Counted from the first letter of the stretch, positions 21,601-33,599 are shown. The stretch is DNA of 64,000 nucleotides from Megaustenia siamemsis (GCA_032433765.1 JAVIAB010000051.1:50069530-50133529); one strand, 5' to 3'. Numbers and translations are program-made. Notes: generated by a model not told the origin, from the sequence alone.

Positions 21601-22539
21601 AGTAAGAAAAAAATCAGCTCGCATTCCATTGTCAATTCCTACCAGCATGGCCAGAACAGTTTGTGTTTCCAGTGCCACCAGTGTCGTTGAATATGTTGTG
21701 CAGTTCTAGCTCACCAACCCTGACTAATATTGAGTTATGAGTCGCTGACATCTTGGAGCTAATCCACCGCATGCATCGTGAGTCTACACATATGTGAATG
21801 AGGGTACGTTTACGGTGAAGTTCGTCAGTAATGTCTCACAGCTCGTGTGTGGTCCTATTTTCACAATATTTGGAATCACTGTTTAGACGCATTGTTTCAT
21901 TATGTGGGTCTTGACCTGGTATTGTTATCATAGCAATCCGCATCCTTCTCACGTTCTTGAGAGAGTGTGAATCGGTATCAGGATTTCCAAAGTGAATGAT
22001 ATTACTTCCCAGGATGCCCCAGGATTACGCAATAGACAATGATTTGTAGGAGAGCTGAACCCTGGGAGTTGCGATCTTTTGTTGCGGCTCTGAGAGGTCC
22101 GTTTATTTTGTGGCCACAGGACAACATCGTTACTGGCTCAGAATTGCTACACATTTCGTTAGCCATGCACTGTTTTATTCTATTTTATTTATTTTCCTTC
22201 TTCCCCTGTCCGTGGCAATGATAAGCTGTTAAAATTGAAGTCTGATTAGCATCATTAACATTTCTCTCCACGTCACTTTTCAAAAATCGAAAAATTCGAT
22301 TCAGCAAAAATCAAACGGTTTACCATGTGTCGGTGTATGTATATACTCGGTACGGCGTGGATCATTTCATAAATCAGAGTTCTATAATAGTGTGCTTATG
22401 TTTTAACTTAATGAGCTAGTTGTGATAATACTTTTAGTAAAGAAAGGGGACAATGATAATGATTTCCAAGTGAAGTGAGAATGGCATAAAGGAAAGAGAA
22501 GAATAATTCTTTTTTTTTAAAAGTAGCAGAGAGAACTAA
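21601..22539. other. No gene recognised
   Basis: Unique-looking sequence without a supported feature. Confidence 0.4.
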
Positions 22540-22826
22540 GTTCCCTGGACAGCTAAAAAGACCAATGAAGAATTTCTCAAAGAGGCCAACACAAAAAGGG
22601 AGCTCTTAAAAAACATCAGAGAGAAGCAATCAACATTTTTCGGGCACATCATGAGAAGAGGAAAGTTGGAATACTTGATTACAACTGGCAAAATAAAAGG
22701 AAAGAGAGATCGCGGACGACAAAGAGAGATAATACTGGATAGCTTGGTGTCATGGCATGGAAAACAGTCAACAACAGAACTGATACGATGCACTGTAGAT
22801 ATAAGATTGTGGAGGGACATGATCGC
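22540..22826 (+). mobile_element. RTE-C LINE fragment, truncated at both ends
   Basis: Begins at VPWTAKKTNEEFLKEANTKREL and runs uninterrupted through GHIMRRGKLEYLITTGKIKGKRDRGRQRE to LWRDMIAY. It stops short of the family's ANRYGT terminus and ATG tail, where TTTCATGAAAT repeats begin. Confidence 0.85.
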
Positions 22827-23240
22827 CTATTTCATGAAATTAAGGGGTAGCGTAAATTATTTCATGAAAACAAGGGACGTAGAAAGTGGCTTGATGAAAA
22901 CATAAGAAAGCGAGAACGATTTTATAAAAACAAGTGATTGCAATACACATGTTATTAAAACAGGGCGCAGTAAAAATGAGTTTATAAAACCAAGAAGACA
23001 TTAGGAACAATTTTGAACCAATGGAGTTATGAGAATTTGTAATGGGGAAAAATGTGACAGTGCTAATGATTTTTTTTAAACCAAAAGGGCGCTAAACATT
23101 GTATGAAGAATCGTGGGGTAATCATTGAATCAATGGATCTGTGGAATTAAGTATATGGAAGCGAGTGGCCGTAAAAAAGGATGGTAAGGAACACAATGGT
23201 CAGAGAGTAGGTTTATGAAGTTAAGTAGCAACAACTTTAA
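22827..23240 (+). repeat. Very degenerate ~31 bp tandem repeat
   Basis: Motifs like TTTCATGAAAACAAGGG recur roughly every 30 bp (22828, 22859, 22890, 22921, 22950, 22981 and onward), with heavy divergence. An old array abutting the RTE-C fragment. Confidence 0.45.
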
Positions 23241-23814
23241 TAGTTTGAGAACCTCTCTGATGGAAGTAGACGATGGAGAAATATCACACGAGATAAATCC
23301 ATTATTACACTCTCGACGGATGGCAGTTACGTCTGTCCCCTTAATGTGATATTCAAATACGTGGTTGTGAAATGTAGCGGACAGTACTTTACATCAGGAT
23401 TTTCCTATCTGGTAAAGGTGTCTTGATTCAGTTCTCACAAGTTTGTTATGCAAACACAGATAATTATATTTGTCTGGAGGTTGATGAGCCAGATCTTGAG
23501 TTTACATTCTTCTGTCAATGTATTCATCCCAAGTTTATGGATTTGTCTTTCGTTAATTCTGACAAATTAATGGTCATCTCATCAAATTGTGTATATTGTG
23601 TTCTTCCCGTTTTTCCTGTTTTTTTTTCTTTTTCCAGTCCCCGTTTTTATTTCGTTTTGTCATTACTTGGCATGCATTAACTTTTTTTTTCATCTTTTAT
23701 CTTTGTTCTACCTTTTTGTTGTCCGAAAGTGTCTTCTTTATTTTTTCTATTCATCTTTTAATATAATTTACATCTTCCACATGACTGCTTTAAAAAAAAA
23801 ATGTCATCCATTAA
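23241..23814. other. No gene recognised
   Basis: T-rich sequence, including TTTTT-rich 23610-23760. No supported gene. Confidence 0.4.
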
Positions 23815-24590
23815 CCGTAGAGCAGAAAGCAGAAGTAGTAAATATCGATAAAGAGAAACAGAACATCAACATAACTATAGACGGCAGACAACTAAACCAG
23901 AACATCAACATAACTATAGACGGCAGACAACTAAAACAGAACATCAACATAACTATAGACGGCAGACAACTAAAACAGAACATCAACATAACTATAGACG
24001 GCAGACAACTAAAATAAAGTAGAGACATTTACATATCTATGACGTCTAGTGACAAAGAGTAGATATAGACTCAAGATGCAACAAAGCTTATCAAATCATT
24101 GGACAGATACCATAACTATTATCCATTAAGGAAATGATAGTCTTTGCTAATAACTTTTCTAGGATTTGGGTAATGCATTAACTTTACAGGCAAAACGAGC
24201 ACTTTACAATACAATCTTAATCCCAAGGTTGTGCTACCAATGCCAGATCTGGACCCTTGATGCAAGAACAATAAGAAAAATAACCTCTACTGAGATTAAA
24301 TGTGGTTAACGAATTACAGGAAACATCCAAAAATATAAGATCAGAAATGAAGAACTGAGAAAAAAGCTAGGAATAATACACGCCATGAAATATATAGAGA
24401 AATAACAGATACAATGGTTTGGCCACGTGACAAGGCAGAAAGATCAAAACATGACACAAAGAGCCTTCAATAAACGTTGCGAGAACACCTGACCCAAATG
24501 CCGAGCGCACGAAATAGATGGATTGATGGAATATTAGAAACATTAGGAAACGAATGAAGGAAAGAAGAGGAAGAAAAAACCGGATAGCTC
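23815..24590 (+). mobile_element. LINE-F-like relic with internal tandem expansion
   Basis: Decayed LINE coding sequence related to LINE-F. It reads AEVVNIDKEKQNINITIDGRQLK (the segment just after the RT core), then ALYNTILIPRLCYQCQIWTLDARTIRKITS, NEELRKKLGIIHAMKYIEK, IQWFGHVTRQ and AFNKRCENT. Many stops interrupt it. A 39 bp segment of the coding region is amplified about four times at 23857-24015. Confidence 0.7.
23857..24015 (+). repeat. 39 bp tandem repeat derived from LINE coding sequence
   Basis: Four units of CAGAACATCAACATAACTAT followed by AGACGGCAGACAACTAAAA, each encoding QNINITIDGRQLK in the LINE frame. The units are almost identical (one AAC/AAA difference), so the expansion is recent relative to the decayed host LINE. 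Confidence 0.95.
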
Positions 24591-24890
24591 CGTATAATTA
24601 TAGCTCAGAAGTTTACAGCCACATAATAGTTGCACCCACTCAATCTTTTCGCTCTTTGGTCTTCTTAGGGCTTAATCGATCTCTAGAAGCAAGTATACTG
24701 GACTATTAGAAGCTTGGTATATAATGATCTCCTTGTTTTAGGAACAGTAATGGTAAAAGTTCCCCCAAGTTTTAAATTATTTTATTTAGAAAAAAAAGAT
24801 ACTGGCAACACGCATATAATCGTAGACATTTTATAGTTACAGACATACAATTCCTGTAATGATACAATAGTTATACCAAATTGAAATCGT
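24591..24890. other. No gene recognised
   Basis: Spacer before the RTE-A insertion. No feature supported. Confidence 0.4.
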
Positions 24891-24902
24891 ATAGCTATAG
24901 CA

Positions 24903-26714
24903 ACAAGAAAATAGATAATGAAATATGCAAAATGTGCAAAAAGGCAAAAGAAGACTGGCTCAGCCAAAAATGTATAGAAATAGAAATTATGGAAAGTAAA
25001 CAAGACTTAAGAGGGATGCACACAGAAATAAAGAGAATGACTAATAAAAGTAAAAAAGCCACAGAAGGAGGATGCATTGCAGACAAAAAGGAAAAATGCT
25101 AACAGACAATACAGATATTATAGATAGATGGCAGGAATATATAACATAACTATTTTATGATCAAAGGGACAAGAAACCATTTATAAAATGCACATCAGGC
25201 TATAAAATCTTAAAATCTGAGGTGGAAAAAAACTATAAAAACAATGAAAAAGGTAAAAGCAGCAGGACCTGACAGCATACAGCTAGAGATGATACAGGCA
25301 CTAGAATATTTTGGTATTGAAGTGATTACAGACATATGCAAGGACATATACCACACAGGATACATACCAAATGAACTAAAAACATCAACTTTCGTTGCAT
25401 TGCCTTAAAAAAATGGTGCAGTTGAATGCAGTGACTTTAAGAACAATAAGCCTAATGAGCCATGTTCCAAAAATCTTGCTAAAAGTTATGCAAGGAAGGA
25501 TTCAGAATAAAATGAATACTGAATTAGATGAGCAGCAATTTGGATTTAGGAAAAATAGCGGGACAAAAGAAGTCATATTCTGCATGAGAACATTAATCGA
25601 AAAGTACACATAAGTAAACTAACCAATATATGCCTGCTTCATAGACTACACCAAAGTTTTTGATAGAGTACACCACAAACAACTTATGGAATGCCTAAAA
25701 GAGATACATCAAGATGACATGGACATACGACAAATATGTTATCTATACTGGGAGCAGACAGCAGTAATAAGATATAACAAAGAGAACTCTACACCCATTG
25801 ATATAAAAAGAGGATAAGACAGCATCCTATCACCAAGCTTGTTCAAAGTATACACTGGGCAAATCTTTAAAAACATCATCGAGATGCCAGGCCTACAAAT
25901 TAATGGAAAGATAATCAATAACCTAAGATATGCTGACGATACTGTACTACTAGCAGAAAATCCTAAAGATCTGCAACACTACACATTACTTAATGAAATA
26001 AATACGACAAGCAAAAAATATGGACTAGATATGAATATCAAAAAGACTAAAACTATGATCATAAACAAAGATAATCTTAAAAACCACAAGTGGATATCAA
26101 AATTGAAGGAATAGACCTGGAGACAGTTCAGAGCTACAACTACCTTGGATATACTGTAACCAGTGATGGAAAATGTACAACTGAAATAAACAAAAGATTA
26201 GGAATGGCAAAAAGTAATTTTAATGTCATGAAGAACATACTAACATCAAAACAAATAACACCAAAGCCAAAACTAAGAATTGCAAAATGTTCTCAATATT
26301 CCTATATGGTGCAGAAACAAGGACATTAGACAAGAAAACAGAACAGAGAATTGAAGCCTTTGAAATGTGGATATATAGAAGAATAGGTAGAATTGGATGG
26401 AATGAAAAGAAAACAAACGACGAAGTTTTAAAACAACTAAAAATGAAAAGATAACTACTAAGCACAATTCAAACAAGACAACTGCGATTTTTGGGCCATG
26501 TTAAAAGATACAGCAGCTTATTAAAAGTAATACTGGAGGGAAAAATACAAGGTAAAAGAGGCAGAGGCAGACTAAGACTAAAATGGACGAGTAACATCAA
26601 AAGATGGACAAATCAGCCTATGACAACCTGCATCATCAAAGCAAGAGACAGAGCAGAATGGCGCTCCATGGTAGCCAACCTTCGTTGCGGAGACGGCACT
26701 CGATGATGATTATG
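24903..26714 (+). mobile_element. RTE-A LINE, long 5'-truncated copy
   Basis: Flanked by the 12 bp duplication ATAGCTATAGCA at 24891-24902 and 26715-26726, with a CGATGATGATTATG tail. It carries most of the RT: NEICKMCKKAKEDWL at the start, the finger and palm blocks TAGPD-like (AAGPDSIQLEM), DEQQFGFRKNSG, a decayed DYTKAFDR-like box (DYTKVFDRVHH), SILSPSLF with a stop in RQG, NNLRYADDTVLLAE, YNYLGYTVTSDGKC, and the terminus NLRCGDGTR at 26704. Multiple stops and frameshifts mean no function. It is about 1.8 kb, against a fuller 2 kb copy at 42273. Confidence 0.9.
26491..26706 (+). pseudogene. RTE-A C-terminal coding block
   Basis: A 71-residue frame, GHVKRYSSLLKVILEGKIQG through RWTNQPMTTC to VANLRCGDGTR, is the intact C-terminal block of the RTE-A polymerase in the 24903-26714 copy. 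The stop TGA overlaps the start of the ATG-repeat tail, so the family has essentially no 3' UTR. Confidence 0.8.
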
Positions 26715-26761
26715 ATAGCTATAGCATGTTTGCACCAATTTAATACGTATAACCATAATAT

Positions 26762-27011
26762 GGGAGCCGCGATAGCTCAGTGGTTAGCGAACTGGACTAC
26801 AAAGGACAAGAGGTAGGGTTCGATCCCAACCGACAGTTTCCGGTTCACCCAGCCTTTAATGGGTACCAGATTTTTTCTGGGAAAGTAAAGCGGCACGGGC
26901 GTAATATCGACCACATTACCTCAAAAATCATGTGCCGAAGGTCTGTAAAATTTATGGTCACTAACACCATATTCCATATACGCTACTTGGCGTGACGGGG
27001 GCTCTTTACTG
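26762..27011 (+). mobile_element. SINE1, full-length tRNA-derived SINE
   Basis: A tRNA-like head, GCCGCGATAGCTCAGTGGTT.., has A-box TAGCTCAGTGG and B-box GGTTCGATCCC. The shared body follows (GGTTCACCCAGCC, ACATTACC.CAAAAATCATG, ACTAACACCATATT). The 3' end carries the hairpin C-GCTACTTGGCG and GACGGGGGCTCTTTACT. Transcription by RNA polymerase III is expected from the internal promoter. No clear target duplication was found; the right side is T-rich. Confidence 0.88.
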
Positions 27012-27029
27012 TTTTTTTTTTAATTTTTT

Positions 27030-27180
27030 AATTATATAATTCCTAACTAATTTTGTCCGTATTTCTATTCATACTATATAATTCTAAACTAAAGTTAATT
27101 TGATCTGTATTTCTACATGTCTTATATAATTCTAAATGCCAATTCTTTTTGTCTGTTTTTCTACCTTTATTATATAATTG
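27030..27180 (+). repeat. ~50 bp minisatellite, left part
   Basis: Units of TATATAATTCTAAACTAA..TTTTGTCTGTATTTCTAC, three copies before the RTE-C insertion. They resume at 28025. Confidence 0.8.
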
Positions 27181-27982
27181 AAGTCAACGGTCACAGCATA
27201 AATAATTTGCGATATGCGGATGACACAGTCTTAATAGCAGAGGCAGAGAATGAACTACAAGAAATGATAGACATAATAGTGAAAGAAAGCAACAAGAAGG
27301 GTCTCAGTTTGAATAGTAAGAAAACAGAAGTAATGGTTATATCGAAGAAACAATCACCACCATCATGCAGCATAAAAATAAACGAGACAAATGTGAAACA
27401 AGTGCAACGTTTCAAATACTTGGGCACAATAATAACATCAGATGGGAGATGCACCACAGAAATAAAAAGCAGAATAGCTCAGGCCAAAATAGCATTTCAG
27501 AAGGTTAAAAATATCTTATGCAACAAATCTATGTCAATAAAAATGAGAAAGAGAGTTCATCGGTGCTATATAGAACCAATTCTGACCTATGGAAGCGAAT
27601 CATGGACAGTAGACAAACAAATGAAAAGACGATTGGAGGCCACAGAGATGGGATTTCTCAGAAGAATGTTGAAAGTTCCCTGGACAGATAAAAAGACCAA
27701 TGAGGAAGTTCTCAAAGAGGCCAACACAAAAAGGGAGCTCTTAAAAAACATCAGAAAGAAGCAATCAACATTTTTCGAGCACATTATGAGAAGAGGAAAG
27801 TTGAAATACTTGGTCACAACTGGCAAAATAAAAGGAAAGAGAGATCGCGGGCGACAAAGAGAGAAAATACTGGATAGCTTGGTGTCATGGCATGGAAAAC
27901 AGTCAACAACAGAACTGATACGATGCACTGTAGATAGAAGATTGTGGAGAGAAATGATCACCTACGCCAACCGGTATGGCAC

Positions 27983-28024
<42 letters not shown>
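27181..28024 (+). mobile_element. RTE-C LINE, best preserved copy
   Basis: 5'-truncated insertion in a minisatellite, with ATATAATT on both sides (27172-27179 and 28025-28032; this could be array sequence) and a long ATG-repeat tail (27984-28024). The coding frame is open from the first codon to the stop. Confidence 0.9.
27183..27986 (+). CDS. RTE-C reverse transcriptase, 5'-truncated open frame
   Basis: An uninterrupted run of about 267 codons starting at VNGHSINNLRYADDTVLIAEAENEL, so it includes the catalytic YADD box near its beginning but lacks the rest of the RT core and the APE endonuclease. Later landmarks are RFKYLGTIITSDGRC, LTYGSESWTVDKQ, FLRRMLKVPWTDKK, EHIMRRGKLKYL, GKRDRGRQREKILDSL and the terminus LWREMITYANRYGT. 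The stop TGA merges into the ATGATG tail. Codons upstream of 27181 belong to the flanking array and are not part of the element. Absence of stops implies a fairly recent insertion. Confidence 0.8.
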
Positions 28025-28026
<2 letters not shown>

Positions 28027-28200
28027 ATAATTCCTGACTCATTTTGTCCGTATTTCTATTTATGCTATATAATTGTAAAGCTCAATTAATTTTGTTTGTA
28101 TTTCTGCCTGTGATATATAATTCTAAATACTAGTCCATCTGGCCTGACATCTACAATTTTTAAGGCCATTTCATTTTATCTGCTTTTCTATACATATTAT
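28025..28200 (+). repeat. ~50 bp minisatellite, right part
   Basis: Continuation of the 27030-27180 units (TATAATTCCTGACTC..TTTGTCCGTATTTCTA), decaying toward 28200. Confidence 0.75.
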
Positions 28201-28546
28201 ATGTTTCTTTACACCACTGTATATTGTTTTGTTTTTTTAACAATAAGTATTTTATTATTTATATTTTTCTGTTCTTTATTTCTCTACAACTAACCTCTTT
28301 TCCAGCATATTTGTCTCAAGTCAGTAGTTACATTTTTCCCACATTTTTCCTCCTTCTGCCACTTCCATCTAAAACCCATTTTTATGAAAGCTTTGCTTTG
28401 ATAGAATCTGTCTGTATTAATCCTTTTTGTCATCATAAAGCCAAATGCGCCCATTTCGCCCACTCCATTCAAATATATTTCCGCTCGTTTCTCTCTCAGC
28501 ATTCACTTCTTCTAGTCGTGATATATCTCTAATAACGACGTTACAA
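28201..28546. other. No gene recognised
   Basis: T-rich spacer between the minisatellite and the RTE-B insertion. Nothing recognised. Confidence 0.4.
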
Positions 28547-28556
28547 TATTCTATAC

Positions 28557-28557
<1 letters not shown>

Positions 28558-28613
<56 letters not shown>

Positions 28614-29685
28614 AGTACCGGGCCTACTGGCGTAGGTGATCATGTCGCTCCACAATTTTCGATCTCGGCAGCTATTTATCATTTCTGTTGTTGACCTTCT
28701 GCCAAGCCATTCTCTTAAGCTGTCTGTTATTTTTTCTCTTTGCTTCCCTCTATCTCTTCGTCCCTCAATTTTCCCAGTTGTCACAATATATTCCAGTTGT
28801 TCTCTTCTCATTACATGGCCAAAAATGATGATTATCTCTTCCTAATATTGGAAATTAGTTCTCGTTTTGCTTTGACCTCTTTCAGAACGTTTTCATTACT
28901 CTTCTTAGCTGTCCATGGTATTCTCAACACTCTTCTGTAAAACCACATCTCTACAGGCTCCAGTGATTTTCTTGTTTGTTGTCCTATTGTCCATGATTCG
29001 CATCCATATGTTAAGACTGGCTTTACATAACATTTAAGCACTCTTTTTTTAGTTTCTATTGTCAAAAATGGATTGCATAGTATTTTCCTCATTTTTTGGA
29101 AAGTTGCTTTTGCCTGAGCCATTCTGCATCTCACCTCTTTTGTACATCTTCCGTCTGAGGTTAACAAAGCTCCTAAATATTTAAATTCATTTATCTGCTT
29201 TAATATTGTTCCACTTGTCTTTATTTTGCACTAAGGTGATGTCTTTTTCTTTGTTGTTACCATTACCTCTGTCTTTTTGCTATTAAGGCTGAGTCCTTTA
29301 TTTTTGCTTTCCTTCACTATAATGTCCAACATTTCTTGTAACTCATTTTCACTCTTAGCGATTAAGACTGTATCATCAGCATATTTAATAGTATTTATAT
29401 TATGACCTCCAATTGTTATTTCAGGCATATCCCTTATTGATCTAAAAATAATCTCAATAATACTATTAAACAAATCTGGTGACAGCACACAACCCTACCT
29501 AACACCCCGTTTTATTTGTTGAAACATTCCCAATTGGTTATGGCCGCTGTTTGTTGCCAGTACATGTTCTTTATTATTCTTAGATCTTTGCTGTCTACGT
29601 TTATGCTTTCTAAAATTTTGATTATTTCTTGGTGCTTTACTTTATCAAATGCCTTGGTATAATCTATGAAACATAGGTATAGATC
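28558..29685 (-). mobile_element. RTE-B LINE, longest copy
   Basis: Minus-strand insertion flanked by TATTCTATACT at 28547-28557 and 29686-29696. The tail is a long ATC run (28558-28612). The coding blocks run from FIDYTKAFDKVKHQEI (about 29660) through NMYWQQTAAI and the RQG-type box (broken), LSPDLFNSIIE, NTIKYADDTVLIA (29231-29488), LTSDGRCTKEVRC (28832-29167) and on to LWSDMITYASRPGT (28611-28811). Several frameshifts and stops occur. This copy shows that the RTE-B palm is of the same type as RTE-A. Confidence 0.92.
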
Positions 29686-29696
29686 TATTCTATACT

Positions 29697-30274
29697 ATGT
29701 ACACAAATAAAACAGCAGCAAAGGTGATATAATATCACATGATGTTATAAAATTCACAAATAACATAACTTATTTTGTTTTCTAAATAAGAAAGTATATT
29801 TATCTCGGGGAGTAGTAATAGAATACAACGCAAATGAGAGAAGAAAAGAGAATCAAGAGAATTATCTTAAGTGGGAAAAAAAAAATCAACAGAAGTATAA
29901 TAATGGAAAAGTGAATCATACGCAAACGACGCAGAAATATTGGCATTTTCTAGCAAAATCTATTTCTAGATCGCTTACACAACTCAGCGTTACCAGGAAA
30001 CTAAATAAATATTTATTTGTACTAATTATTGTACACTATTTACAACACGTCAAATTCAGGTCAGAATTAATCGAGAAATTATCAGAATTTAAAGAGTCGA
30101 TATCAAATGTTCACGTATTAGAGGTCGATGAGTTAATTTAGAAATACAAGAAACTGAATTACTATGCGGCTGAAGTACACATGGCTTTGTGGACAGGACT
30201 ATTTCGATACCATCACATCTCAGATAACTTTCAGTGGTATGAGTGCAGCTTATCCAAAAGTAAGCTTTTAGTTA
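29697..30274. other. No gene recognised
   Basis: AT-rich sequence, no supported feature. Confidence 0.4.
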
Positions 30275-30560
30275 CGACGCGGGTTTCTCTTTTTCTCTAC
30301 TCTACAACTATAATATAATTATTTCTAATTTACCACTCGGGTTTAAATATTTTCTCTACTCTACTACTCGGTTTTAACTATTTCTCTCCTCTATAACTAT
30401 GATTTATCTATTTCTCTCCTTATCAACACGGGTTTATCAATTTCTTTACTATACGTCTAGTGTTTATCTATTTCTTGACTTTGCTACACAGGATTCTCTA
30501 TTTGTATACTTTACAATAAGCGTTTCTCTATTACTCTGCCCAATTAAACCAGTTCTCTAT
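30275..30560 (+). repeat. Degenerate ~39 bp tandem repeat
   Basis: Units of the type CTCTACTACTCGGTTTTAACTATTTCT recur about seven times with strong divergence (for example CGGGTTTATCAATTTCTTTACT and CGTTTCTCTATTACTCTGCC). Confidence 0.6.
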
Positions 30561-31437
30561 TCCAAACAGCTTCTCTGTCTCATAAGTTATTACACTCAGC
30601 GACTCGACTCACAATGACTTCTAGTCCTCATAGTTTTGGTACAAAAACAGTGTTTTGTTAATCTCGAGCAAAAGACAAATCACTGCCTGTTCATGTGTCT
30701 GACACGCCTCATTGTATTAGAACAATCACAGCAGAAATCACTAATGCTAAAGAACATTTCATTTCTCGTCTCCACTGTCATTTGTTTTATTATTATTATT
30801 CTCATTATGTTAGAACCAGCATCGCTGAAATCTGGACACAAATATAGATGATCCGTCATTCTCGAAACTGAGAGTCTCCGGCGTGACCCACGTACATAAA
30901 TTCAATTGCATTGCCTGCGATCTATTTGGGTAGACTCCTAACAATTTTTGCCTCGACAGCAGTCCCGTGGCTCACTTTTTTTTATTGTTAACTGCTCAAG
31001 GAGTTTGTAACGTATGGAGAGTGCGCAGGGGGTCCTCCAATTTTTCGTCGCTTTGGAGAGGGCTATACATCGCATACCATAGAACGGAAGGTAAAGCTGA
31101 GAGGAACCCACACATTGAAAACATCACAGGCCTAATCGATGTCTCACCTCTAGCCCACCTAGACTTCCGATTGTTCATACTATTTTGATTTTTCTCCTAC
31201 ATATAACTTAATCATCTGCTTAGTCCAACATCTACAAAAAGCAGACCTGTCTAATATTCCTCTTTATTTTCCTCGCCTTCGTTGTATACATTGCTGTAGT
31301 TTCTCTCAACCGATTTCACGGCTTGTTCTTACGTTTTTTACATTCACTTTAATAGTATAGTTTGTTCTCACTTTTCCCTCGCTTTAATAAGATTTATGCC
31401 TATATGTATACTATATAAATATATCTATCCCTAATAG
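30561..31437. other. No gene recognised
   Basis: Unique-looking sequence with short frames and no domain recognised. Confidence 0.4.
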
Positions 31438-31510
31438 GTCCATACAAATTATGATCACTAACACCATATTCCCCCTACGCCACTTTGTGTTACGGGGCTC
31501 TTTACTTTAC
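31438..31510 (+). mobile_element. SINE1 3' fragment
   Basis: TATGATCACTAACACCATATTCCCC, the decayed hairpin CGCCACTTTGTG, TTACGGGGCTCTTTACTTTAC. Head and body are missing. Confidence 0.8.
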
Positions 31511-31959
31511 TATATGTATACTCTGACAAAGTGAATATATGTTTTTATTTCCATCCTGAGTAATTAACATGAAACCTCTTTTTCTTTGTCTCCTCTAATC
31601 ACCGTATTCACAATGTCGTCTGTCTTTATCCTTCAAAGAATTATGTTACATCTATCGTTATCTATCAGAATCATGATGACAATAATGTTAACATTTAACC
31701 TATTAATACAATGATATTCACAATATCTCATCTTGTGCTACCCTCTCAATGTCATGCAATTTTCTATGTAACGCTTGCTATTTAAGCATGCTGCTAAAAT
31801 CGGGATATATACAAATATTACATCTCATTTTTCACAACCTCAGAAATCGTGCTATTTCAAAGTTGTTTTTATTTCTTCTGTTCACCTAATGAAACGATAG
31901 TCACTATATTACATTTATAATCATGTCTGTACCCAGAGTTTCTACTTTCAAAGAGTTCA
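31511..31959. other. No gene recognised
   Basis: AT-rich spacer. Nothing recognised. Confidence 0.4.
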
Positions 31960-32260
31960 GATTAGAAGTGAAGAATTGAGGGCAAACAAATCCAGGAAGA
32001 GTTCCGCAGTTATATACATAAAGGAACAACATATAGCATTAATTGGCTACGAGATAAGACAGAAAGATTCAAATATAGCACACCGAGCCTTCAACAAACG
32101 TTACAAGAACATCAGACCCATTGGTAGACTAAATGAAATATTAGGAACACTAGGAAAAATTACAACAGCAGAGACCAGCAGGAGAAGTCAAGAGAAGTGC
32201 AAAAGACCACAAACTATACCTCATCTCTTCGCCGAATGGCAAATTAGGAAGGGAAAAAGA
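31960..32260 (+). mobile_element. LINE-F-like 3' relic
   Basis: Decayed copy of the LINE-F-type C-terminus. AGAAGTGAAGAATTGAGG encodes the RxEELR block, then IALIGYEIRQKDSNIAHRAFNKRYKN matches the WFGHVTRQ..AFNKRCENT segment of the 23815 and 33600 relics, followed by GGAACACTAGG and AGCAGAGACCAGC. Reading frames are shifted. The long open frame that runs on to 32749 is accidental, continuing into T-rich sequence. Confidence 0.6.
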
Positions 32261-33289
32261 AGACCCAATGTCTCCCCACCCAAAGTTACTGCCCCTGTCA
32301 GATCGTCGCACACAGAATCGTCTAACATTCTACATCAAATATTGTCCACCCCAGTCAGTATCAAGATTGGCCACACTTTGTCCCTATTTCTTTTCTTGGC
32401 AAAGAATCATAATATTCTAGACGTTGTTTACAATTCTTTCTGTGTTCATAATGACATTCTTCCACAGCAATTTCTTTTTAAGGATTCGCACTTAATTATA
32501 TCTCCTGCCTTATTTTTCGTCATCCGTCTTCTGTGGTCTTCATACAAACTGGTGCTCGCTATTGATTTCTGTTTTGGGCCGTCCAAATTTTGCTGTTTTG
32601 GGATACTACTTGATTTGGCCTCTGTGTGTGTGTGTTTTTTTCGAATTCTTTCAGATTCCAATTTTTCTATTTGTTTCCCCCTATTCCATTCATATCCCCA
32701 GATTCTGTCGATTCTTTTTCATCTTTTAATTCTTGCGATCCTCTTTTGAGTTTTCCTTTCATTTCTATCATTTTGTTCATTCTCTATCCACTTCCCATTT
32801 TTCTGTTATTTTTCTTTTCTCCTCCCCTCTTTCGCCGCATTCTGTTTCTATTCTCGATTCTTCTATTATTAAGACGGTTCTAACAGTTTTTTTCATCTGT
32901 TATATTACATTTCTACATATTACATTTTCATATCAGCGTTATTTTTTCCCCATTGTTTCTGATAACATTCTACTTTCAGTTCTTTCCTAATTTGTTGTTT
33001 GAAATCAGGTCATATGTTACAATTTTTGTGTGTGTTTTTTGATAGAATCGGTATTGGATGAATGAAGGGTGACAACATACTCTTCATTCATCCATTACCT
33101 TTTCTATTCCTTTATTCCTCTAGATATTTCCGTGTTTACTCAAGCAAGGCGCTCTTTTTGCTACTTCCTTTAAATTCTATATATTTCTCATGTTTAATTG
33201 ATTCTTGTTTAATTTCTAATTAACTTAGCGAAGTCCCTAGACTAGGAACTCAATTTTGGTTGTTAATCCTTTTTCCCAGGCCGCCGTGT
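32261..33289. other. No gene recognised; T-rich
   Basis: Pyrimidine-rich sequence. The frames encode Phe/Ser/Leu-rich peptides typical of low-complexity DNA. Confidence 0.45.
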
Positions 33290-33409
33290 GCACAGGGATT
33301 CCTCGCCGCACAGGCAGATAACTCCGTCTTTGGAGGTACTCAAATTTTTTTTTTCCGGTGATGAGTAACTGACGTTTCAAGCCGTGTCTCGCAGCTCAGA
33401 CAAGGAGTG

Positions 33410-33525
33410 GTTGCCGCAGAGAGAAATCACAAATAAAAATACTAACTGGTGCAATCGGGATGTGAACTCATAACTTCTCTGTCTCGAGACCGGCGTCTTG
33501 CCTCGAGATCAATCAGACCTCCCTA
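33410..33525 (-). mobile_element. Possible tRNA-derived SINE, third type
   Basis: Read on the minus strand: GGTCTGATTGATCTCGAGGC, AGACGCCGGTCTCGAGACAG, GAGTTCACATCCCGATTGCA. This looks like a tRNA-like head with an A-box-like GATTGATCTCGAGG and a B-box-like GAGTTCACATCCC. Only one copy is seen in the window, so family status is unproven. A GAAACGTCAGTTACTCATCACCGG-type motif lies just downstream (about 33355-33385). Confidence 0.4.
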
Positions 33526-33599
33526 CTTTTTAATTTTTATTTTTGCAGTTATAATTCTCTCCTTTTTTTCTGTCCACTTTATTTCATAGTTTTATATCT

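Noticed and set aside
23589..24017. 142-codon protein with an N-terminal membrane segment and 13-residue repeats
   Set aside because: The N-terminal part is T-rich unique DNA fused by chance in frame to a LINE relic with the 39 bp expansion.
26762..26850. Genuine tRNA gene
   Set aside because: The tRNA-like head with A and B boxes is followed by the SINE1 body and recurs at several loci with target duplications, so it is a SINE head.
27117..27182. N-terminal extension of the RTE-C frame
   Set aside because: These codons lie in the flanking minisatellite, upstream of the insertion boundary.
31976..32749. 257-codon frame as a gene with membrane segments
   Set aside because: The first third is a frameshifted LINE-F-like relic and the rest reads T-rich low-complexity DNA. 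The hydrophobicity comes from the T-rich strand.
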